This document shows positions 46,901 to 58,299 of a stretch of DNA of 64,000 bases, piece by piece. Origin of the DNA: Pseudofabraea citricarpa (lineage: Eukaryota > Ascomycota > Leotiomycetes > Helotiales > Dermateaceae). The notes beneath the pieces are model-generated. The model was given only the letters and a program-made list of their open reading frames with translations. It searched no databases and was not told the DNA's origin. Location of the stretch: contig JAPWGK010000022.1 in the NCBI GenBank assembly GCA_029641185.1, positions 721,826 through 785,825 of the forward strand. The letters are read 5' to 3'. The stretch's first letter is position 1. Each line of letters opens with the position of its first letter. A program made the position numbers and the translations under genes.

Positions 46901-49147
46901 TAATAAGTCTTATAGGTGCTGTAGGATCTCTGTGATCGAGACTGTTCCAATCATCATGGCACCCGTATAGAGCTTTTTGCAGAGGAAACTGTCTGTATGT
47001 GGAAACCCCCAACTGATAACAGCCATGCATTTGCCAAGCTGGACTCGAAGACATTGCTTGTCGACCGAAGTTATAGTTTTTTGCTGTACTGTCTATGACA
47101 TAAAAACCTTGCTCTTCGCCCCATAGCATCAATGGGATTCCAGGTAACACAAAAGCAGTGATGAACTGAGCAAGAATCTGACAAGTATCAGTGATACCCG
47201 AGAAAATATCAGAGAATCGTTTGACTCACTTGTCTCTCCAATCCATTCTCGAGTCCAGGCCAGCGGAAAACATCTTGATTTGAAACCCCGTACATGTTTC
47301 TCGGATCATATTCGCCTGTATTGGGATTGATGTAATCATCAGATCGCATCATGTGCTTCCATATATCCATGAAGTCCGAGTCTAAATCAGCCGGAAATGT
47401 CTCATTTATATCGATTGGGTTAAGAGCTGCACCCAGGCTAGGCAAGGCCGTTATCTCGTTGGGAATTTCGTCTTCCTCGTCCGAGCTGTGTAATGGGTCC
47501 AAACCTAAGAAGCGAACCAATTTTCGATGAATCGTATAATGGAATGCATTTGCTTCCAGTCCATAATTGTTCCGTAAGAAGTGCTGTTTACCAGTGTTTC
47601 TAGCTAATGACATTGTGTTAATGTGTTCATTGTACTGGTCAGGGCTTCTCCCCTTGCCTATGTATACTGCTCCAAGAGCATGGTTTGCAGTAACTTCACC
47701 GGAAATAAAGAAGTTACTTTTACCAAGACTGCGAGCACACTCTCGTGTGGCTTCTGCCCAGTTGACAAGACCATCAACTGAAATTTGCGTCGCTTTGTCA
47801 ACCCGAAAGCCGTCTAACCCGTTGTCATTAGCCAACAGAATATCACAAATTTCTATATAGTGTTTTCTCACCAATATCCAACATACTAATCAAAATACAC
47901 GTAGATCTTGAAATTCGAGCCATGACATCAGGCTTCCAATCTCTCAAGCGATCTTGAACGGAAGCAAAATCCGTCATTGATCTTACCCAATTTGGTGTGT
48001 TCTCAAATGCGTCGCTGGAACCATGTTGTTCAAAGTCTCTGAAATACAATGGTCAGTTGAGAACTCTTAGTCATGGAGTGACACAATTACCCGCCAAAGC
48101 AACCAATTTTTCCTTCTCGAGGTGGATAAGGCTTCCCTTCGTTATTGTAATATGTCGGATAGGAGCAGTTATCTACGAAGTCACGATTTGTGAACTTGAA
48201 ATCTGCATACTGACGTTCTGATTTCCAGAGGACTTTGTGCTCATGTGAAGAGAACGGGGCAGCATTCACAAGATTGCCTTTATAGCCCAACAGTGGACCA
48301 AGACTGGCAAAGTATTGTTAAGAGTATACTTGTAACTCGAGGCAGAAAACTCACGTTGATACCGTATTCTCAAGCACAATATACATTCCTCGGGAGTGAA
48401 TTCCTGTGATCGCCTCTCTCCATTGATCAATCGTTCCGAAATGAGCGTCAAGCAGGGTGAGATCAAGTGGCTATTAAGAAGTGTCAGACGGCATACTTGA
48501 AAAGGTTCGATCACATACAGAGTAAGCATCAGCTCCAGCAGGTAAATTTATAAATGGAGTACCAGCAATATAGATTGTCTATTGACTTTTAAGCGATCGC
48601 GAAATCAATTGGTGTAACAGCTGCATTCTCACTTTGGTGCCCATGCCTAATTTCAATGACTTGTTAGCATAAATCAATTTCTGTGTATCTACACAACTCG
48701 CCAGCACTCTTGAATCCAAAGAGAATTCTGACCTTGAAGATAATCCAGTGAGTCTACAAGCCCAGTTATATCACCACCATGGCGCAAATAAGTGCTTGTT
48801 GAATCATGCTCATATAGTGTTCCATTTGCATTATCATTTGATGCATCGCCGTTAACAAATCTGTCTAAGAACAGTGTATAGAACGGCATGCGCCAATTCT
48901 TTGGTGATGGATGATAGGAGTGATTTGACCATTCTCCCCAATAGTGAAAAGGACTCTCGGCACTTGCATTTTGATTCAGGTTGTAATCCTCATACCCGGG
49001 GGTATATGGAAGCGCATCAACTTGTGAAGTATGCAGGGACAGAACTACGAGAGAAACTATGGTGGAAAAGTAGATGCCCGCAGAAAAATCCGACCAATGC
49101 CAACTCGAAAGAGATGCAAAAAAAGGGCAGTCCATCGTTAGAGACAT
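40997..49147 (-). CDS. ags1: cell-wall alpha-1,3-glucan synthase, 24 exons
   Basis: Makes wall alpha-1,3-glucan at the plasma membrane. Twenty-four in-phase exons give 2305 aa: 48733-49147, 48633-48646, 48519-48578, 48355-48470, 48091-48303, 47872-48038, 47230-47813, 46883-47177, 45531-46808, 45178-45476, 44924-45131, 44849-44870, 44737-44798, 44507-44686, 44337-44454, 43866-44288, 43529-43810, 43433-43476, 43331-43378, 43248-43281, 43134-43198, 42351-43084, 41680-42297, 40997-41635. After a hydrophobic signal comes an extracellular GH13 domain ([17 protein letters not shown]; catalytic Asp in [12 protein letters not shown]; Glu in SGEVTA; Asp in [13 protein letters not shown]). A beta-rich region and one membrane span lead to a cytosolic GT5-like synthase ([70 protein letters not shown]). 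A polytopic C-terminus ends in FRREQLWRP. Start 49135 is also possible. No disabling lesion was found. Confidence 0.93.
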
Positions 49148-50019
49148 CCGCCGAGTTTGGGAAACAGAGTTAACTTCATCTTGAGGCGGATCCAACCTTA
49201 ACTTAAATGACCTGCCCTCCCTATACCTGGACTTGAGAAAACGGTCCAGAGTCCAGACCCAGCCATCCACTTTCAAGATACAGGTACCGCGAAGTGCAAT
49301 TACTAGGATAAGAGGCACAGCCGATTAGGGATCTCTCTCCGGTATTACTCGCTTCTAGCTTGATAATCTTCAGCTCGGTACAGAAATTAGTCTAGCTCAA
49401 AACGGACTGTGAGATAAACGTTGGCCCGTGTTAAACGGCTTACCTGGATGAGGCACGCGACGGAAACTTCCTCTGGCCGATCTGATTGAGACTGGTCTCT
49501 TAGCTGTTACTGAAGGATATTTTAGTCTATAAAATGACTCAAAGTATATCACGCAGTAGGTAGCCAGATAATCATAAGTCCTCGGTGTTCAAAAAGACCT
49601 GAGTACTGTGGAATTCAAAAATACAAGCTTATCTCGACAGGGATAAACGAGCCGAGCTGTCTTTCGACATGGATCATGCAGAACTTTTCTCAATTTTCTG
49701 CTAAGGCTGACAGGGCAGTCGGATACGATATTGCACTCTAAAGGATAGGGGTCGGCTGCAAAAAAAGGTTGCAGCCTGGACAACACCGCCGCAGACGTAC
49801 AGTAGTTGCCGATATTGATACGATAAGTGCAGCAAGCCCATCCTTAACAGCATACCAATCAGAAGTTAGGACTATATGTCAAATATCCCATGCCGACGTT
49901 TTATCGGAATTCATCTCGGTTGTAAGACGAGTGTATCTAACGGCCTATCACGCCGACTAACTGCCGACAACCATATCTCGTGGTAGCATACTGAAATCCA
50001 TGAGCCACTGACTTTCGAG
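49148..50019. promoter_or_regulatory. divergent upstream region, glucan synthase and acyltransferase
   Basis: About 870 bp between two divergent start codons. The glucan synthase frame remains open upstream to 49318, but that part lacks family resemblance. No clear TATA box is visible. Shared control of two envelope genes is possible, from arrangement only. Confidence 0.45.
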
Positions 50020-51444
50020 ATGACTCCAAATGATGGATCATCAACGTATCTCCAAATGCCCAATCCATTCAACCAACAAAGTCGAAGATGGATATTTCGC
50101 ATCTCCGTCATGATGCTGCCCAGCTTCATCCAGCCATTCGTGACACACCATCCAAACAAAGTAGCACAGCTCCACCCAACTTCATGGCTCGATGGGTTAC
50201 GAGGTTTTGCATCCGTAGCCGTCTTCATCTGTCACTTTGTGATGCCATTCCACGACCGGCAGGATTGGGGCTATGGAACCATTGAACCAGATGGGAATGA
50301 GGAAAAGAATCGCTGGAAAGCACAGCTCCCCATCATCCGCCTTATCTACTCGGGCGGTGCTATGGTGAATCTGATTTTTGTGATTTCAGGCTTTGCACTC
50401 TCCTACAAACCCATCAGAATGTCTCGAGAGCGTGACTGGGAACGTCTCTTTCAGACAATGTCCTCGTCAAGTTTTCGCCGTTTTATCCGTCTCGTGTATC
50501 CAATGCTCGCGGGAACGTTCATCGCGTTCGTTTTGATTCGGTTGGGCATTTACGAGTGCTTTCGCAAATATAATCCAGGAATCCCATATCGTCATCCGAC
50601 GATATATCCACAGTTCTGGAATTGGATTTCGCAAACAGGTCATCAGATGGACTTTCTTGCCCCGACTCTGGATTTGGAGCACCGTGTTTGGAATGAGTAT
50701 GGACCACAGACCTGGACGATTCCGCTCGAGCTGAAATGCTCGTTTATCTTATTCGTCTTAATCATCGCACTCTGTCGAGCGAAGGTGTACGTACGTCTTT
50801 CCATCTTGGTCGCCTTGAGTTGTCATTGTATAAGACGAGGGTATTGGGAGGTGCTTTGTTTTATTCTTGGAATGATATTATCAGAGCTGGATTATATTCG
50901 TCAACAAACAGTCAACAGAAAACTGACCAACAAGGAGTTTGTCAAGACTGAAGAATTGCCTCTCTCCTCGGACCTGAAGTGGATTTGCGCTTTTGTCTTT
51001 TCTTTATATCTCCTTTCCTCGCCAAATAGGTACCCAAATCTAGCACCGGGTTACAAACTCCTCGATAGCTTCAATCCACTTGGTAACGAGCACCCACGGT
51101 TCTGGCCTATCATTGGATCTTGCCTTCTTATATGGAGTGTGGGAAACTGCATCCGTCTACAATCACTATTTATCACAGGATTTGCTCAGTATCTCGGCCA
51201 GATTTCGTATTCTCTATACCTCACACATGGGATTCTCAATGACACGCTGGAATTTCTTGTTATTGACAAGATTTGGGTGATAACTGGGAAGGATACGGTG
51301 TTTAGATATGAGCTTGGTTGGTGTATTATGTTTATCGTAATGCTTCCACCTGTGTTCTGGGTGGCAGATCTGTTTTGGAGGGGTGTAGATTTGAAGTCTA
51401 TAACGCTTTCTAGGTGGGTGGAGAAGAGTTTATGTTATATATAG
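50020..51444 (+). CDS. acyltransferase-3 family membrane protein
   Basis: An integral membrane O-acyltransferase (acyltransferase_3, OafA/NodX-like) in a single exon of 474 aa. The family opening SWLDGLRGFASVAVFICHFVMPFHD (about residues 55-80) carries the predicted catalytic His in the LRG...H pattern. The central RRFIRLVYPMLAGTFIAFVL holds the R-x-x-R-hydrophobic-P element. Other blocks are VWNEYGPQTWTIPLELKCSFILFVL and, near the end, QISYSLYLTHGIL. About ten membrane segments are visible. Fungal relatives occur near polysaccharide and secondary-metabolite genes; substrate is not deducible. Its head-to-head position with the alpha-glucan synthase makes acylation of a wall or surface glycan an attractive but untested idea. 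The start is the first ATG of the open frame; a later Met at 50050 cannot be excluded. Confidence 0.9.
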   Translation: MTPNDGSSTYLQMPNPFNQQSRRWIFRISVMMLPSFIQPFVTHHPNKVAQLHPTSWLDGLRGFASVAVFICHFVMPFHDRQDWGYGTIEPDGNEEKNRWKAQLPIIRLIYSGGAMVNLIFVISGFALSYKPIRMSRERDWERLFQTMSSSSFRRFIRLVYPMLAGTFIAFVLIRLGIYECFRKYNPGIPYRHPTIYPQFWNWISQTGHQMDFLAPTLDLEHRVWNEYGPQTWTIPLELKCSFILFVLIIALCRAKVYVRLSILVALSCHCIRRGYWEVLCFILGMILSELDYIRQQTVNRKLTNKEFVKTEELPLSSDLKWICAFVFSLYLLSSPNRYPNLAPGYKLLDSFNPLGNEHPRFWPIIGSCLLIWSVGNCIRLQSLFITGFAQYLGQISYSLYLTHGILNDTLEFLVIDKIWVITGKDTVFRYELGWCIMFIVMLPPVFWVADLFWRGVDLKSITLSRWVEKSLCYI

Positions 51445-51912
51445 AAAGAAGGTTCGTTTGTGATATGAGAGGAATTATTTTATGGGGTCACGTGTGCCAC
51501 ATGTGCCACGTGTTTAGCGGGGAGTTCGAAGGTTTAAGAATTATACATATACTTTTATTTTCTCTTTTAAAAAACATATTATTATATATAGTTTGATTCG
51601 TGATTTCTTACTTAAGGGATTAAGAGGCTTAATAATAATACTCACTAGCTAGCCAATAGACTAAACGCACTGTGAGCTAGGCTGCAAGAGGCAAGGCCTA
51701 CGGGCACTAGAAATCATCAAAAAGCTCTTGATCAGGGCAATGTACATAGTTCTATAGTAACCAATCAATCCACGAATACGCTCTGCAGGATCCGTACACG
51801 CCTTACAGCACCACCATGAGTCACATGTGATCCTTGACCAACCTCCAACCTCCCCTAATCGTTACTCTTTATTATACTTCACATCAACATCCACACTCCA
51901 ATATGTACACAA
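51445..51912. other. intergenic between co-directional genes
   Basis: About 470 bp with the acyltransferase 3' flank and the HNH gene promoter. The stretch 51535-51650 is AT-rich. No gene or named element is seen. Confidence 0.6.
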
Positions 51913-53150
51913 ATGGATCCTCCCAACCCGGCCTATCGCGCCCCATCTGATACGTCGTCCCGCTCAGAATATCCGACCATCTACCCTCCCCCACCACAAG
52001 CCGTCTTCCCTATCCCTAAATCCAATTCCGAGAATTCATCAGGAACGTCATCTTCCGGCTCCAAGAGAAAGCGAGCGGCCTTGGATGATGGCTCCCGCAC
52101 TCGGGTATCAAGCACATCTGATTTCAATACCAGTACCAAGGCGCGGGTGAGGGAACAATATCACAACAAATGCTGGCATTGTGGAGCGAGCCCCGCGGAT
52201 GTCTGTCATGTTATCGGCAGCAGAGATAATACAGTAAGCACCCACACAAGTTCAGTTCAGCGGCGGCCGATCTGACTTTGTCCCAGTTTCACGACGCCCT
52301 TAGAGATGGTCTAATCGACTTCCGCGAGAAGCAAAGCCCACATAACGCCATCGCCCTCTGCGGCACATGCCATACGAATTTTGACCATGTCTATAACCCC
52401 TCGTTCTTCTTCCTACCAACCGATCTTGATTATTTCCTCAACTACGAGCGACAGGACCGGAGGCGTCGTCGGAAACTGGGTCGTCGCACGGGCACAGTTC
52501 CGGCGCGGATGTGTCCTACGGCACAAACATATCAAGACCACCAACGACATCAGGGAGTCGAAGGTGCTGCGTCCGGGGGAATCTATACACGCATTGTCAC
52601 AAACGACTTCCTCCCTCAATATCCAGGACGCCCCCCTTTTCGACCCGGTCCGAGTGAGTATGGGGCAACCAAGTCATGGAAGGGCTCGCCTATGGCGTCC
52701 TTGCAGCGTGCGATACTGATGCTACGGAAGCTTAACCTTCGGGGGATCCCTCAGGAGATCCGAGATACTCTGCGACAATTACAAGATGCGTACAGCGAAG
52801 AATTGGATATTGGGGGCTCAGACACGAGTAGTGAAGGGAGCATTGAGCCTGGTCACCCGGAGGAGACAGATGTTGGGGAAGGCAGGGAGGGAAAGCTTGA
52901 AGACGAGAGAAGAGAACTGGGAGCCAAGTCGCACCAGAGCAGGGCAGAACAGAGATATGCCAGTGAGCAGGATGATGAAGAGCATACAGTCAACGAAGAC
53001 GAGGATAAAGAAGACTTGCAAGCCAATCTGTTATACTATGATAATATCGACTGCGTATTAGAACCAGCTAATAGTTCATCTCTCGTCTGGCGTTGGGGAC
53101 CAAGCGCTACAAGCGAGGATGCAGCAAAGTTCTTTCAGCGGGTATTATAA
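51913..53150 (+). CDS. HNH nuclease-domain protein
   Basis: A predicted nucleic-acid-cutting protein of a family common in filamentous fungi. Exons 51913-52233 and 52287-53150 (53-bp intron) give 394 aa. After a disordered Pro/Ser-rich start and a KRKR nuclear-localisation-like motif (51-54), the HNH fold follows. CWHC (Cys87, Cys90) and CHVIG with His99 come first. The middle Asn is probably Asn127 in PHNAIALC. CGTCHTNFD (Cys132, Cys135, His136) closes the fold, so the four Cys make a structural zinc site and His99/Asn127/His136 the catalytic set. The C-terminal half is rich in Arg, then strongly acidic (EDEDKED). It is not linked to an intein, intron or restriction system here. It is the last gene before the AT-rich block, and its stop codon lies about 15 bp from that boundary. 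Confidence 0.85.
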
Positions 53151-53579
53151 CTTGAAGACAAAGGATTTATTTAGTTAATAAAATAAACTTACTTTATTTC
53201 TTAGAATATTAGCAAAAGTTTTATAAGTGAGAAAATAAGATAAATACTTCTTAAAAGAAGATACGACTAATAAGAAGTTATTTTATATTATTATAAGACA
53301 TTTATATAAAAAATAATTATAAGTAAATATAATAAATTAATATAATCTTAGTAAAATCTTAGAAAAATCTACTCTTATATATAATATTATTACTTAGTTA
53401 TAAATTTAAGTTATATCTTTTATTAAAAAAATATTTTTCTTAAGTATTTATCTTAAGATTATATTATCTTTAAGATTTTTACTTTTTAATATTATATCTT
53501 TTTTTTCTTTAAGGTTATTATTTTTTACTTTTATTATTTTTCTTATTTTTTATCTTTTTTATTCTTAGATATTAATTAA

Positions 53580-53601
53580 TTTTTTTTTTTTTTTTTTTTT
53601 T
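53580..53601. repeat. poly-T tract, 22 bp
   Basis: An uninterrupted run of 22 thymines inside the AT-rich block near its left edge. Confidence 0.95.
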
Positions 53602-55599
53602 AACTTAAATTATAATAATAATTCTAGTATTTAACTAATTAATTAATTAGTATATATATTATTATTATAATACTAAGTAATAATTAGGTCGCGTTCGGCT
53701 TATATATATATTTTAAGAGTAAATTCCTTTTTTTTTCTTAGTAATAAATTATATTATAATATTATAATATTTTACTTATAATTACTCTTATATTTTTTAT
53801 CTTTTTATCTCTTAGAAGAATAACTTATTATAATTATATAAACTTAATATAAAATTAATTTAAAACTAAAATAATATCTTAAAGTAAAATTAATAACTTA
53901 GTTATTTAATCTTAAGTTATTATTTACTTTTAATTAATTAACCTAGGTAATAAAAAAGAAAAAAAATAAAACTAAAGTAATAATAATTTTATCTTAGTTT
54001 TATTTACTAGTAATAATAAAGATAAGAAAATTATAAAATTAATATAATAAATTAATATTACTAAAGCGAATATAAAATAAAAGTATAAAACTTTTATTAT
54101 AATTAAAATAAAAAAGAAAATTATAAAAAGAAGGATAAAAGAATTATAATATTTAAAAGAAAAATAATAATACTTAGATATTAAGCTTAAGAGATTACTT
54201 AGTAATATAAATAAAAGAAAGAATCTCCTAATAAGAGAGATACTAGTATTTATTTAATCTTAGAGTAATAATATTTATAAAAGAGTATTTAATAATATTA
54301 ATAAGAAGAAGAAAAAAGAACGTTTATAAAAGTATAATAAGAGATTATTAATTAAGTTTTAGAATCTTTTTACTTATAAAAGTAAAAGCTTCTAAGAAAT
54401 ATAATTCTTTATAAGTATTATAAAACTTTAGTTTAAGATTAATAATAATAACTAATTTATTAATAATATAATATAAATTAGTTATTATATAATAATATTA
54501 ATAAAAGCTTTAATAATAAAGTAAAAATAACTTAATTAATATATAAGTATTAAGATATTTAATTAAGAAAGCTTTAAAGAATAAATATTCGACTTTATAT
54601 AAGATAAAAGTAATTATACTTTTAATATTATAATAAAATAAAGCTTCCTATAGATTTATATTCGGGTTTTAGTTATTCTAAGCTAGAGGCTTTATATTTT
54701 TATAGTTATTCGTAGCCTTTTAAATAATATTATATTCTTTTTTTATTATATTATTCTTATTATTTTCTTTTAGTTATTTATTTATTATATACTTAATAAT
54801 ATATTTTATATTTTATTATATTAGTAACCTACGTAGGGATTATAATTAATAATATAATTTCTCTAAGTTAAATAATAATTATAATATAAGAAAGATAAGT
54901 TATTATAATTATTTATATAAGTATATAAATTATTAAGGAGACGTAATAAGTATTATAAAAAATTATTATAATCTCGCGCGAGTATATAAGTAAGAGAATA
55001 AAAGTTAGGTTATATTATAATAATATAAGATATTATAATAATAAAATAATATAATATTAGGAAGAATAAATATAAGTAAAAAGTAAATCGAGAAATATAT
55101 ACGAAAAAAAGAGTTTTCTATTATTAGAGATAAAAAGGCGATTAAGATAAATAAATAAGCGGTTAAAAGAGAATTATAAAAGTAGTTTAAAAGAATAATA
55201 TAAGAGACGTACTTATTATTTCTTATAATAATATATATATCTTTATAAATTACTCGATTTAGCTTTATTTTACTAATAAGTTATATATCTTTTAAAGAAA
55301 TACTAATTAAAAGAGTTACGTAAATAAAATTAATAATAAAAGGATTAAGAATATTAAATATTAAAGATAATAATATTACCCTAAGAGAATTAATTATTAG
55401 GATAACTAAACTCGCGTTTAGTTATTTAATATTAATATTAATTCTAAGTATATTAGGAGCTTTATATTTTAAGAGTATAAATATTATAAAATTCTTAGAA
55501 AGATATAATAATTAATATAATAATACTAGGTTTTAAGACTTATAAAAGATTAAGAGATTATCTTATTATTATATAATAATAATAAGATAATATATAAAG

Positions 55600-57400
55600 A
55601 TTATACCTAAGTAAGTAAAAGGCGACTAAAAGGATTTAAAAGATATATTACTTAATAAATTTAAGGCTTAGGATATATACTAATAAATAAACTTAAGGTT
55701 TTTCTTAGAAATACTTAAGAGTAAAAGAAAAATAAGAGAAAATAATATATAATAATATATCTAATAATATATAATAATTTCTATAATATTTATTAGTAAA
55801 AGATAACTTAAAGAATATATATAAGATATTTAGTTCTTAAACGAACTTTTAAAGGATATAAGAGAGAAAATAATTAAAAAGAATAAAATAAAAATCGATA
55901 AACTTATAATAATAAAGTTTAATTTAATAATAAAAATAATAATAAAGATTTATATATTAAATAAAACGGTTTAAGAGTTCTTAGAAGATTTATAAAGATA
56001 AATAAAACTAAGCGAGCTAATAGATTAGTTAGGTTATACGACCCTAGTATAATATATAAAAATATATATAAATATACTAATAATAGTAGCGTATAATATA
56101 TTAATAATAAAAGCCTTAGAAGATTTAATAAATACTTTTAAGAGTCTAGTATTATTAGCGTATATAATAATAAACGTAAGAAACCTAAGTAAATAATAAT
56201 TTAACTCGTTTAATAAGAGAAATTTACCTAGTATTTATCTTATTAAGAATATTAGTTATATTAATATAAGTATATTATCTTAAGGAAAGTTATTACTAGG
56301 AAATATACTTATTATAAGAGTATATATAATAGATATTATACTTAGATCGTATAAGAATTACTTTTATTATTTAGAAATAAGATATTTTTATAGAAAATAC
56401 CTAGATTATTTTATTAATATTAAAGAAAGTTATATATATAAGAAATAAAAGCGTTTTTTCTTTAGAAAGATAAGTAAAAGTAAAAGCTAAGCGTTTATTT
56501 TATAAGAAATAAAAGCTTATAAGTTTATTTAGTAAATATAAGAAGAAAGCTAGTTATTAGAGTAAGATATTATTAATCTAAATAATATATTTATTAAGAT
56601 ATATAAGTTAAATTTAGCGCTTATATAAATAATAAATATTAATATCTTAAGAGTAATTAAGCTAGAAAACTCTAAGAATAAGCTAGAAGAAAAAGATTTA
56701 ATACTTATAATAATAATAAGAAATAAAATTAAAAAGAAAAGTAAAAAGATATAAGTAAACTTAAGAAAGATACTTAATAGCTAAGTAATAAAAAAGAAGA
56801 AACTTATTATACTAAAGCTTCTAAGAGTAAAAAAATAAAAGAAAGTTATTATAAAGGAAATACTAGATAAAGAAATTAAAAAGATAAATATTAATAAAAA
56901 ATAAATAAAAAAGTTATATAAGATAAAATTATATATAACTAGAAAAGTTAATAAATATCTTAATATCCTAAAAAAAGATATAAACTTAGTCGAGTTATTA
57001 GATAAAATCTTTAATAATAAACTAAATAAGATAATTAGAAAGAAGATTATTACTTATTTTAATCTCTTTTAGAAATTATTATTTAAAAATATATTACTTA
57101 TAATTAGGAAAACTAAAGAATAAGTAAAGAAAAAACTAAAAACTAAGAAAAAGTTAATACTTATAATAAGTATAAGAGTATTAGTAATATAAGTAGAAGA
57201 TATAAAACGTTTATAGTTTTATAAGACCCTAAGAATTTAAGTAAAAATTAAGAATATAAAGTTATATATATTAATTAATTATAATTCGAAAGCTAATATT
57301 TTTAATATTAAAATAATAAAGCGAGTAAGGTTATTAGTTTAACTAAACTTATATATAAGAATAATAAAATATAATAAAAAATAATAACCTTTTATAAGAG
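55600..57400 (+). pseudogene. RIP-degraded gag-protease part of a Ty3/gypsy element
   Basis: Translated in the frame of positions 1 mod 3, a CCHC zinc-knuckle pattern stands at 56359-56400. All four metal ligands are present at the exact C-X2-C-X4-H-X4-C spacing, each replaced by Tyr, as expected when TGC/TGT and CAC/CAT are mutated by C-to-T or G-to-A. At about 57268-57300, in the same frame, comes an aspartic-protease-like D-x-G-S-E-A-N pattern with Asp and Gly changed to Asn and Glu to Lys. The outer limits given are rough, because the ends cannot be seen. The product cannot be made; there are many stops. Confidence 0.65.
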
Positions 57401-58299
57401 TTTATAAAAATATAATTATATAAATTAAAGGAGTAATAATAATAAAATATTTCTTTATAATAAAGAGGTTAATAAATAAAGTTATTTTAGGGTAATCTTT
57501 TATTATTATAAGTCTCTTATTATTTTCGTATAAGGAGGAGTCCTAGTATATTATAATTATTAATAATAATAAGACCTAGCAGGTAATTATAAGAATAAGA
57601 AATATAATTAACTCTTATAAGAAGATAATTATATTTCTAGAAAATAAGTAGCTAAGGTTAAAATAATAAGTAGTTCTAGTAAACTAAGAGGCTTAATTAT
57701 AATTAGAAGTTCTAATATTAGAGTATTTAACTTACTTAATAAGGAAAATCGTTTTTTAATAAAAGATAATAAATTAATATATATCTTTCTTATAACTATA
57801 AATAAGTTAGAAAAATATTAAATATTATCTTAAAAATTAAGTTTAACTAATTTACTTTAAGTAAAATATATATTTCTTATTATTAGTATTTTTAGAGCTT
57901 ATAAGAGAAAAACTAATAAGATTATACTTATAAAAGAGAAGTTATTAGATGGTTTTATACCTAAAAGAAGAAAGAATTAAAAGGTGAGAATAATAGCTAA
58001 AAAATAATAATAAAGCCTAATAAAACCTACTAATATATTTGATTAATAATTAATTCTAAAGTTTTTAGATATTTAATATAAAAAGAAACTTATAAAAGAA
58101 AAACTAAAAATTATAATAATTAGAAAAAAGTTACTCCTAATAAAAAGAATAATATTAGAAGAATTATTATTTTAATATAAGAAAATAATCGCGTTCGAAT
58201 TTATAAAGTATAAAAGAATTAAAAAGAAGATTATTCTCTTATAAGAAATTTAGATTATATCTTATAAAATATAATAAGCTCTTAGCTTTCTTATACTAA

